A DNA stretch of 64,000 nucleotides, from NCBI GenBank assembly GCA_022036555.1, contig CM039119.1, forward strand, positions 868,001-932,000, in the 5' to 3' direction. Position numbers and translations under genes: made by a program. This document shows, piece by piece, positions 49,501 through 58,867 of this stretch. How positions within the stretch are numbered: the stretch's first letter is position 1; every line of letters begins with the position of its first letter. The notes below the pieces were generated by a model that was not told the DNA's origin, did no database searches, and saw only the letters and a program-made list of their open reading frames with translations. The stretch is from Microstegium vimineum. Lineage: Eukaryota; Streptophyta; Magnoliopsida; Poales; Poaceae.

Positions 49501-49778
49501 ATCCTAAACTGAAACTTTCAGACCTGAATGGAATACGGTTGGCTTCCGCATTGATCAGATAGCTAGGGTCATGATTTCCCATTGGGCCTAGGTAGGTAAA
49601 GCTGGACTGCTCGAGAGGGATTACTACTTTGTTGTACAGTTCCTAGGTTTCGAAAAGAAAAGAGAAGAAGGAATCAAAGAAGGAAAGGGGAAGATTATGG
49701 ATTCATACAGACAAGGGACTTGCAGAAAGAGTAAGAAGGAAATGGATTTACCTTGGGGATGTCAACTTGGATCGCCAT
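46543..49778 (-). pseudogene. Antisense plant-mobile-domain (PMD) gene of retrotransposon B, multi-exon, broken
   Basis: Minus-strand ATG 49776-49778 opens MAIQVDIPK with a GTAAATCC donor. Exon 2 starts after CCTAG near 49645 (ELYNKVVIPLEQSS) and carries FRSWPKPTKGWKNWYLRVI. A deletion of about 37 bp near 49319 removes the DTINAFLFRHGP part kept in A and breaks the frame. The domain resumes with MHVLTDLDVSS, FIFCGKTVGPTTMYLPAAEL and GPWWFINMWLNAHMYKVLQF. The exon ends near 48218 at a GTAAGT donor, and the next begins GTCGATGATCCAATCCCC after TTAACAG near 48145. Later exons are Pro/Ala-rich, and the last is coiled-coil-like (EEIEQICLRAISTIQSLL). Same gene as in A; function unknown. Confidence 0.82.
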
Positions 49779-49932
49779 TGAAGCTGAGGGAGTTCTTGCG
49801 GTTCGTACTTGGCTTGGGGAGAGTACTGTTGCTTGAGTTCGGATTCTTCGGAGGCGCCGCCGGAGGTTGAAGACGAAGGCAGGTGAAAAGTGAAAGTGGG
49901 CCTAGGGTAAAAAGTAAGTTGGATCGTGGTAA

Positions 49933-49940
49933 CTTTTATA
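49933..49940 (-). promoter_or_regulatory. TATA box of the antisense PMD gene, element B
   Basis: The minus strand reads CTATAAAAG about 155 bp before the PMD ATG. It corresponds to the box at 19734 in A. Confidence 0.6.
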
Positions 49941-50191
49941 GACCTAGGTCAGGGGTATTTTGGAATTTTTGCTCGTACTATACAGGAATGTGGAGAGGCC
50001 TGCGATGGATGTGCGCGATAATCAAGGAGATATGATTGGATTTGCAACTGTTTGTGCTATTGCCGAGGAATTTTATTAATAAATTGCGGTCCTGCGCGCA
50101 GAGAAGTTGTGCAGTTATCTCGGAAGTAACGGCTACAGTAGAGAGAATTTCGGCGCATAAAATATTATACACTCCAAAATTGGGGGGCATG

Positions 50192-51252
50192 TGTTGACAC
50201 CGTTTTTCGGCACGTGTCAAATGAGCTAAAACTTGTGTTGATCGGTGGCTGTTTTCTATCGGCATCGGAAAGTTATCAGTTGAATTTGCCGATGAGAAAA
50301 ATGTTGCAGGAAAGAGAAGTTTGTTGCCGATGAAGATTGGATGATTCTTAATTGGTGAAGTCAAGTCACCCGAGCTACAAAGTTGCTGATGCCGATTGCC
50401 GATGAGGAGATGTTACCGATGCCAATAGAAGGTTGCCAGTGCAAGGTTGCCGATCGGAAAGTTTTGCCGATGCCGATGGACATGGAGTGCCGATGGGCGC
50501 AGGATGACTTGGCGTTTGACGTCAGCAAGGGGTAGCTGATGGTGAAAAAGGGAAGTCGCGGATTGAAGGAGTCTGCTGATGGAAAGTTTTCATCGAAAGA
50601 AAGACATAAGGAAACTGGTGATTTTATACCAGTATTAATAGAATAATTTGAGTTCGACTCTTGCACGAGTCGTTTGTTTCCTTTAAAATAGAGGTGTCTG
50701 TTTAGGAAAGTAATATTGTTATTTGGGTCTGACTCCTGCGCGAGTCAGTTATTTCCTTTAAAGTAGGAGTTTTGTTTGGAAAAGGTATGAGTTGTGTCTC
50801 TGTACAACTCTCCATGCGGGAGTATAAATATGTGCCCAAGGGCTGCGTGTAAAGACAATCAATCATATCAAAATCAAATCAATTTATTCTTATTCTACTT
50901 TTTATTGCAATTTACCCTTTATTGCATTAGTCTTAACTTATCAACGAGTTCTTCAAGCTTCGACGGGCTGCATCACCTTGATCTCCGTCAAACCCTTGTA
51001 AGTTCCGCGTGGGAGTACCTCTGAGCTTTGGCATTCGGGCGCATCGCTGTTGTCTCATTCAACTCTGCTCTAGTTATCCTGAATCAAGTCTGAGTTTTGG
51101 CATCCGGGCGTATCGCCGTTGCCCTGTTCAGATCTTGTTCTAGTTAATGTCCTTGTCGATTAACTGGTCAAATCGACTGGCACAGCCTCGGATATCGAAT
51201 TTCAGGTAATAGCCCGAGGTGTTCACAGATCCTGACGCTTTTTGTGTCAACA
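50192..51252 (+). repeat. 3' LTR of retrotransposon B
   Basis: Same ends as the 5' LTR, preceded by the purine tract AAAATTGGGGGGCATG. TATAAATA is at 50823-50830. The GTGAG duplication follows. Confidence 0.93.
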
Positions 51253-51394
51253 GTGAGGAAAAGAGTACGACTCCTTGCGAAACAACTAAGAAAGTAAAAT
51301 GCGGAAAAAGGTAAATCTACCTACAAGCCGACCTTCGCTTATATTTCCGCGATGGTCGCTTTTACATTAGATGTAGAATCTCTTTAGGCTGCTG

Positions 51395-54300
51395 GAGTTC
51401 CAGGTGTGTGTGGTCGTTCTGCCTTCGGTGTCTATTAGCAGAAAAGCTTCTGGTCGGCCGGCGGCCTTCGCGATAAAAGGCCCTTCTCACTTGGGCTGTA
51501 GCTTTCCGGCCATTTCTGCATTTGGCTTTCTTCGGAGAACGAGGTCTCCGTCTTTGATATTCTTGCGTATCACCTTGCTATCCGTCCAGCCTTTTGTTTG
51601 TTCCTGACACTTGAATATGTTCTGCACTGCTTCTAGCCTTGCTCCTTCTATTGCTTCCTTGGAGTACTCTTCATCCAGTGCCATCGCGTGTTTTGTCACT
51701 CTTAGGCTTTGGAGGTTTACTTCTTCTGGTAGCATGGCCTCTTCGCCGTAAAGTAGCTTGAATGGTGTAAAGTCTGTTGCTCTGGAGGTTGTTGTGTTGT
51801 GGGACCATACCACTCTTGGTAGTTCCTCTATCCATTTTCCCTTGCGGAGGTTGAACAAGGTCTTTGCGATGGCAGAGAAGATGATCTGTTTGATCTTTCC
51901 ACAGCTCCATTGGATTCTGGGTGGTAGACTGAAGCGAAGGCTACTTGGGTTCCAACGCTTTTGCAGTATTGCTTAAGTAGATCTGAGTCAAACTGTTTGC
52001 CATTGTCCACTGTGAGGGTCCTCGGCACTCCGAATCTGCAGATAATGTTCTGCCAGAAGAATTTCCTTACTGTTTCGGAGGTTATCTTTGCCAGTGGCTT
52101 TGCCTCTATCTATCTTGTGAAATACTCCACGACGACTACCGCAAATTTGTTTCCCCCTTGCGAAGGTGGTAGGGGTCCTACTAGATCCATGCCCCATCGC
52201 TGCAGCGGCCATGTTGCTGGTATGAGCTGAATGGTTGCTGCTGATAGTCTTTGGTGTGCTGCTAAATGCTAGCACGCTTCGCAATTTCTTGCTATCTCTT
52301 CTGCATCCTTTATGTGTGTTGGCCAGTAAAATCCTTGGCGTATTGCCTTCGCAGATAGGGCTCGAGAGCCTATGTGAGATCTGCAGATCCCCGCATGTAT
52401 CTCTTGCAAGAGATTCTTCCCATCTTCGCTTGCGATGCATTTTAGCAGTGGTTGAACTACGCCTTTTTTGTACAGATCTCCGTCTATGATTGTGTAGCTT
52501 CGCGCTCTGGCAGCGATTCTTGCTTTTGCGGCTTGATCTTGGTTGTCTTCTTCGCTGTTTAGGTGTCTTCGGATTGGCTCTCTCCAATCTTCTGCACATA
52601 GTGTCATTACTTGCTTTGCTGATTGTGATGTCAAAGGTTCCGCGAGCTCTTGATAGAACGCTCCTTCTGGTAATGGTGTTCCGTTGGCTGCTGCCTTCGC
52701 TAGCTCGTCTGCTTCGGTGTTAGATGCTCTTGGTATATGTTCCACTGTGAATCCTTGGAACTTTTTCTCTGCTGCTCTTACGAGGGCTAGGTACTTCACC
52801 AATTCTGGTTCGCGTACCATGAAATCTTTCTCGACTTGCCCAGCCATGATTTGGGAGTCTGTTTTAATTACGAGTCTTTGTGTGCCCATACTTTTTGCTT
52901 TTGCTAGGGCTAGGGCTAAGCCTTCGTATTCTGCGATGTTGTTGGTGGACTTGAATAGCAGTTTTGCTGCGTACTTGATTCGTACCCCTGATGGTGAGAT
53001 CAATACTGCGGAAGCCCCGACTCCTTTCTTTCCCCAGGCTATGTCGGTGAATGCTGTCCACGATTGGTCTTCGCATGAGCTGGGTAACACCTCATGCGGT
53101 GTCCAATCTGCCACGAAATCTACTAGAGCTTGCGACTTGATGGCTGTTCTGGGTACATAGCTGATGCTGTACTGTGATAGTTCTGCGGCCCACTTTGCCG
53201 TTCTGCCGGAGGCTTCCTTGTTCTTGAAGATGTCACCTAGTGGCTATGTCGAAGGTACCGTTATCTCGTGGGTCTGGAAGTAGTGCTTGAGCTTTCTTGA
53301 TGATATCAGGACCGCATAAGCAATTTTTCCACCTCTAAATAGTTTAGCTTTGCTCCTGACATTGCTTCGGAAATGTAGTAGACTGGGAACTGGTGTTTGG
53401 TGCCTTCGACTTCTTTTTCTTGTGTCAGCACTGCGCTTACTGCGTGCTTTGTTGCCGCTACGTAGAGTAACAAGGGTGTCTCTGGGGTGGTGGTTGTGAC
53501 TACTAGGTCACTTGCCAGGTATGCTTTTAGCTCCTGAAATGCCTTCGACTGCTCCTTCCCCCATTTGAATTTTTCTGAGCCCCTGAGTATCTTGAAGAAT
53601 GGTAAACTTCGCTCTGCTGACTTGGAGATGAATCTGTTCAACGCTGCAATTCTTCCTGTTAGCTTTTGTACTTCTTTTCTAGTTGTGGGTTCAACCATTA
53701 CCTTGATTGCTTTTGTTTTGTCCGGGTTTGCCTGTATGCTCTCGGGGCCTATCATGCATCCGAGCATCTTTCCTTTGCTTACTCCGAAGACACATTTCTC
53801 CGGGTTTAGCTTGAGGCCTGCTTCCCTTAGATTTGCGAAGGTCTCTCTGAGATTAGACAGGTGTTCTGCCTCACTTTTACTCATGACTATGATGTCGTCG
53901 ACATAGGCTATGATGTTGCACTGCAGTTGGGGTCCCAGCGCTACCTTGGTCATTCTTGCGAAGGTTGATCCTATGTTTTTAGCCCTTCTGGCATTCTGAC
54001 GAAACAATATGTGCCGAAGGGTGTTGTGAAGCTTGTTTTATCTTGGTCCTCCTCCTTGAGCCAGATTTGGTGGTATCCCGAAAAACAATCCAACATCGAG
54101 AACCTTTTGCATCCTGCTGCGTTGTCGACCGAAGAGTCGATTCTTGGTAGGGGAAATGCGTCTTTCTTGCATGCCTTGTTCAGATCTGTGAAGTCGATGC
54201 ACATTCGCATCTTGCCGTTCTTTTTTGGGACAAGTACAACGTTGGATAGCCAATCGGAGTATTTGACTTCTCTGATGACCTTCGTGTCTAGCATCCTTTG

Positions 54301-54633
54301 GACCTCGGCCTTCGCTGCTAGCACCCTGTCTTCTGACATCTTTCTTTGTCTTTTCTTCCTTGGCTTGCAGTGTTCGTTTATGTCCAATGAGTGCTCTATC
54401 AGTTGTCTGCTTACTCCGCCTAGGTCAGATGCTGACCAAACAAAAATGTCTCTGTTTTTCCTAAGGGTGGTGCGGAGTTGTTCCTCTTCTTCTGTTGTTA
54501 GCTTCACGCTGATTAGGACCTTCTGGTTTGGTACCACCTCTTGGAGTGGGACGGTCTTCATTTCTTCTTGGCTGCGCAAGTCTGTTTTTTCCCCTAGCAT
54601 GTCGGTGGATGCTTCAGTGGCTACTGAGTTCAT
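51395..54633 (-). pseudogene. Pol gene (RT, RNase H, integrase) of retrotransposon C, broken
   Basis: The minus-strand frame from 54633 starts MNSVATEASTDMLGEK. Reverse transcriptase motifs are WLSNVVLVPKKNGKMRMCID, FSGYHQIWLKEEDQDKTSF and, after a frameshift near 53990, the catalytic YVDDIIVMSK. RNase H follows (LLLYVAATKHAVSAVLTQEK), then a second plant-type RNase H (WTAFTDIAWGKKGVGASAVL, IPRASNTEADELAKAAANG) in 52269-53114. Integrase zinc region (GFYWPTHIKDAEEIARNCEAC) ends in a stop at 52269. Its core is spread over frames near 51830-52030 (FASVYHPESNGAVERSN) and 51487-51858 (WIEELPRVVWSHNTTTSRAT). The gene ends close to the insertion site of B. Confidence 0.88.
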
Positions 54634-54669
54634 GTTTCTCTATGCCTTGTGGATGTTTCTTTCTATGTT

Positions 54670-57164
54670 TCAGGCTTCTTTCTGACTTGCGTGAATCGTG
54701 ATGACCCCGTGAAATGCTGGTATTTTCATGTACAAGTAGCTCATGTGAATGGCTGCGTTGAATTTTGATGTGAACCCTCTGCCGAAGATGGCATTATAGG
54801 CATAGTGTAAGTCGACAATGTCGAAGGTGATGTATTCTGTTCTCGCGTTGTTTAGGTCCCCAAAGGATACTGGCAGAGAGATCTTCCCTAAGGCATTGAT
54901 TTTTCGGCCTCTGAACCCTATTAGTGGCGACTCTGAAGGCTGGAGTTGGTTTCTGCTTAGTTTCATCTGGTCAAAGGTGTTGACGAATAGAATTCGGCTG
55001 AGCTGCCTGTGTCTATCAGGATTCTGCTGATTTCCCATGCTGCTATGTTTGCTTTGATTACCATTGCATCAGTGTGGGGATAGCTCTCTAAGCAGAGATC
55101 TTCCTCTGAGAAGGTTATAGGGGTCTTCAACCAATCTGTGTGTCGTACGGGACCTTCGACTGCGACGTTGTTGACCATTTTGTAGTGGTCCTTCTTTTGT
55201 TTTTTGGTTTGGAATTCCATGGCCGAGCCTCTGGCTATGGGCAATATCATCCCAATTGTTGGTAGGGAGTTGTGTGGGTTCAGCTGGTTTTCGGAGAGGG
55301 GCTCGGCTTTTGGTGTCGTCCCCTGGGGCATGTTTTGTACCTGAGGTGGTGGAGGAGGTAGTGCCTCGTATCGATAGTTCTGCCCTTGCGGTTGTTGCGT
55401 TGATTCTATGAATGTTATGCGAGGCAGTGGTGGGTTGGGTGCGAAGGTATTTTGCTGTGGGGTTGGAGGGTTCGGTGGTCTCCAAGCTGGCAGGAAGTTT
55501 GGGTAGTACGACGCCGCCATTGTGGAAGGGTGTACTTGAGTAGAGTTCAGGCTTGGGTAGACTGGGCAATACTGTTGTTGTGGTTGCCATGCTTGGGTTG
55601 TGTGGTTCACCTGCCTTGTTTGAATTTGGTTTTGCGGAGGCTGTTCTTGCCTTGTTTTCATCCTCTGCTGCGTTTCATTTGCTTCCGGGCAATCTCTTGT
55701 GACGTGACCCTTGTCTTCGCCATGGAAGAAGCACCATGGTTTCTTGGTATTCTGTCCTTGACCCTTGTTCCAGTTTTTGTTTTGGTTGTTCCTTCGGTCG
55801 CTGCTCTGGGCTTGCTGTTGGTTGGGCTGACTTGCCTCAGGTTTTGGTTGAGTTTGTTGCTCCTCGTTGGTCACATTGAAGACCTGTGATGTCTTCAGTT
55901 GTTGCCAGTTGCTGCTATTGTCTGCTCTAGGTTGCCTTCGGTTCCCTTGGGACTGGCTTGGGCCTTGCTGCTTGTAGAGGTTTTGTTCCTTTATTCTTCT
56001 TCTCAAGTCGATGTCTGATCTACAGTACCTTTCGAACTCATCGTACAAGCTATTGACGCTTGTGGGATTTTCACGTGCCAAGTGAGTTGCGAAGGGTCCA
56101 ATACGAAGGCCTTTGATCGCGGCTTCGATTGCGACATCCTCTGGGACGTTTGGTGCTTTAGCCTTAAGCTGAATAAATCTTTGGAAATACTCTTTCCGTG
56201 GTTCCCCTGTGCTTGTTTGTACTGGAATAGATCCAACAAAGTTAGGGACTCATTTGCGAAGCCTTTGAAGTTTGCCATGATTTTATCGTGAAGGTCTTCC
56301 CAAGAGTATATTGTGCTTGGTCGTAGCATGGAGTACCCAGTCAATGCATCACCTTCTGCTGCTATTACGAAAGATTTTGCTAGGACTGCTTCATTTCCTC
56401 TTGCGAAGGCTACTGCTGCTTCGAAGCTCATGATGAACTACCTTGGGTCAGTCTTGTCGTTGAACTTTGGCAGTGAAATTGGCTTGTAAGTAGGAGGCCA
56501 AGGTATGTTCTGCAAGCCTTCGGACAATGGTGATCTCGGATCGGTTGCCCACCGTTGGTGGTTCAGATTGTGAGCGTTCAGCTTGAATGTGTTCCTGATT
56601 GCCGGTTCACAGGCCGAGGGTTGCATTTGGAGCGGCTCGCCTGTGGGCTGCTGTACACCTCCACCCTGGCTTTGCTGCATGCTCTGTATCTCGCCCTGGA
56701 GGATTGCTAGTTTCTATCGCACTTCCGCTGCTTGCTGGGATAGCTGCATGGCTCTTTGTCTTGCCTGTTGCTCTGTGGCTAGGCGGTCTCTTTCTTCCTG
56801 CACTCTTTGCAATTCTTGCTGCAGGTTTTGCAAGACTTGTTCTTGTGTTTGGTCTTGAGGGGCTTGCTGATCTTCTTCGTTGTTTTGGGGTGGTTGCTGA
56901 GCTGGTGGAGGCTCGATCGCAGGTTGAGTGACTCTCGGAGCCCTGTTTCTTGTTCTTGGGGGGCACCTGCTGTTCTGGCCGCGGAGGCTCGGCTGTCGCT
57001 CACCGAGTGTTCGTTCTATCCGCTCTTGGCCTTGTCCTGTTTGATGGTTCTGGTTCATCATCTTCGAATGCCATGTCTGTTGTGGCGTAAGTGCTACGTA
57101 CGTTTCGGCGAGGTCTCGAATCCTCTTCGTTCAGACCGTCTACCATTGCTCTTTTGGATGTCAT
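54670..57164 (-). pseudogene. Gag-protease gene of retrotransposon C, broken
   Basis: Minus-strand ATG at 57164 opens MTSKRAMVDGLNEEDSRPRR. After a frameshift near 57030 a Gln-rich coiled stretch follows (NLQQELQRVQEERDRLATEQ). Stops lie near 56714 and 56438. The Gag core reads YSWEDLHDKIMANFKGFANE and then, in another frame, IGPFATHLARENPTSVNSLY. The zinc knuckle is CFFHGEDKGHVTRDC (near 55715). The protease site ILIDTGSSAEF near 55000 has a normal DTG, unlike A and B. The frame shifts again right after it, and the rest runs to 54670. Confidence 0.85.
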
Positions 57165-57182
57165 CGTAGGCTTGACTTCGGC

Positions 57183-57201
57183 CAAGCACGGTGGGCGCCA
57201 C
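57183..57201 (-). other. Primer binding site region of retrotransposon C
   Basis: Next to the 5' LTR the minus strand reads GTGGCGCCCACCGTGCTTGG. TGGCGCC is a usual start of a tRNA-complementary site in Ty3/gypsy elements. The tRNA was not assigned. Confidence 0.6.
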
Positions 57202-58042
57202 TGTTGGAAAAATTCTCTCTCCGAACAAGATCTGAGAGGTCGAAGGTACTGGGCCTTCGCAGAGTCCGAGAAGGCCCTGCACTGTCGACCCTCGGGTGAG
57301 TTTCAGGGGAACCTTCGCGAGTGCTGAAGGCCTCCCGCCCGTATGAGGGGACGAGTCGTATGTGAGCGAGGGGTCTTCGCGATGCGAAAGACCCTCCCGG
57401 GGGTGGCAGCGGCTGACGACAAGTAGAACGGGAAACCCTAGAATTTAGGGGTGTTGTCTCTCTTTTTTACGTTGGGTGGTGATCCCCTTTTTATAGTACA
57501 CTGTTCACGTTACAAGCACGGTTACACAAATATCCTTCTACCTGCTCCGGAATATTCCGGAGGTCTCTCTAACACTCCGGGGGCCCTTTGGTCACACTGT
57601 AATCAACAAAAATTACTGGGACGGAGAACACGCTGGTGGAGGCCCATTCATCCGGGCCCGACAGACGGCCCTGGCCGCCTCGCTTGAGACGCTCCTCGGC
57701 CTCCCGGACGCACGACCGCGACTCCTTCGCCCCTGGAGCTCCTCTCCGGGGCCTTCGCGCCGAGGACCCGTGCCTCCCCTCTGGCCTCGGCCTAGTTGGC
57801 GGGTCGGGGGTCCCGGCTGCCCGTCTTGGGGTCTTCGCAGCAGAGCCCTTCGCTCGGCTGTCGCCTTGGCTTCGCTGTTTGAGCGAAGGCTCCAACTCCC
57901 TGCCGTCTTTGGTACTACCTTGCTGTTTCGGGGCCTTCGCCCACTCGCGTATCGGGGTTGTTTCGTTTTGCTGAAGGATGCAGTCTCCTTCACCTTGCTC
58001 AAGCTTGGCCCACAGGAGGCCTTCGCGACTTTTGTCCCAACA
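57202..58042 (-). repeat. 5' LTR of retrotransposon C (right)
   Basis: 841 bp from TGTTGGAAAA to TCCCAACA, followed by CACCT. It holds eleven copies of CTTCGC or GCGAAG counted by eye, against well under one expected. Confidence 0.92.
57484..57495 (-). promoter_or_regulatory. LTR TATA box of retrotransposon C
   Basis: The minus strand reads TATAAAAAGGGG, a strong TATA box in the right place to start the gag-pol transcript. It is deleted in the left LTR. Confidence 0.6.
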
Positions 58043-58047
58043 CACCT

Positions 58048-58612
58048 GTAATATAGGAGAAGTGTTATATAATATAATATTGTAATTATTTTGTCGCCAA
58101 TTTAGATACGAGCTTTGATACGGTACGTCTAAATGACTGTGAGCCATTCATTTATTTTTATCCAACAATATAAAGAGGTAATAGGTGAAATATGTATTTA
58201 TTTAATTTTTTTATTTCATAAAGTAAGATAAAATATGGAAGTTTTAGGTATAAAATTCGTTTTCTAGCTTTGACTGATGCATGTGTCATCTGACAAATAT
58301 GATAAATCTTTTTCTTTTAAACTTTGAATGTATTACCATGTAATTTTACATATGATTTCATATACATTTGAATTTGTATGTGTGTTAACGTGATCTTGCA
58401 TGTGACGTGATGTGATACGTTATATGATTTATTTAATGATGTTTAATGGTTTTTATTAGTTAGCATGACGTATTTCTCACTCGACTTTTGTGTACTATTT
58501 AACTACTTTAACACGATATAGTTGAAAGAGATTTGAAGTAACTGTGCATGTACATATTTGAAATGAGTGTAAAACGTCTAGAAACGTATTTACTTACACA
58601 TGGTCCATGTGC
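58048..58612. other. Spacer between retrotransposon C and FMO copy 3, no gene seen
   Basis: AT-rich DNA that was joined to 28038 before C inserted. Holds no domain-bearing frame. Confidence 0.5.
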
Positions 58613-58867
58613 AATCCAGAGCTGTTCATGTGTCTGCTTTTGTTTGCACATGGCCAGCAGATCGAAGATAACTGTATAGTAGACGGCACCTGCTGCTGCC
58701 GATCGAGAGCGAGTCAGCAGCTAGCACACGTATTAATTAACCACATTGTATATTGACAAGCTTGCAGACTTGGATCATTTCAACTTTTCTAGATGACCAT
58801 CCTCCGTGATGAGGACACCTTGCAGCAGCAAACGAGCAACAGCGTGTCTGCACCGCAGGTCCACTGG
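58613..58867 (+). promoter_or_regulatory. Upstream region of FMO copy 3, shared with copy 2
   Basis: Same ordered blocks as 25221-25550 (ATCCAGAGCTG, GTCTGCTTTTGTTTGCACAT, GGCACCTGCTGC, CACACGTA, AAGCTTGCAGA). Retention of this block in both copies marks the promoter as part of the duplicated unit. Confidence 0.6.

Larger units (their letters stand above)
38400..51252 (+). mobile_element. Retrotransposon B: Ty3/gypsy, Tat type, inserted in C
   Basis: LTRs at 38400-39457 and 50192-51252; target duplication GTGAG at 38395-38399 and 51253-51257. It has the same gene order as A and is closely related in protein. It is oriented opposite to its host, element C. The LTR pair differs at only a few positions by eye, so B is probably the youngest long element here. 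It must be younger than C. Stops in gag and frameshifts in pol mean that this copy cannot make its proteins. Confidence 0.94.
28039..58042 (-). mobile_element. Retrotransposon C: Ty3/gypsy, Tat type, minus strand, holding D, E and B
   Basis: The LTRs at 28039-30712 (split by D) and 57202-58042 begin TGTTGGAAAA and end TCCCAACA. The target duplication CACCT lies at 28034-28038 and 58043-58047. Gag and pol read on the minus strand from about 57164 to 51395. An accessory gene reads on the plus strand at 31232-34839. Three later elements sit inside: solo LTR D, hAT element E and retrotransposon B. Without D and B and their duplications the element is about 15.3 kb. A plant-type second RNase H (WTAFTDIAWGKKGVGASAVL) gives the Tat lineage. 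It differs from A and B in sequence, accessory gene and dispersed words. Confidence 0.9.

Noticed and set aside
8300..58042. A, B and C as one retrotransposon family
   Set aside because: A and B share LTRs and genes. C has different LTRs, protease motif, accessory gene and dispersed word.
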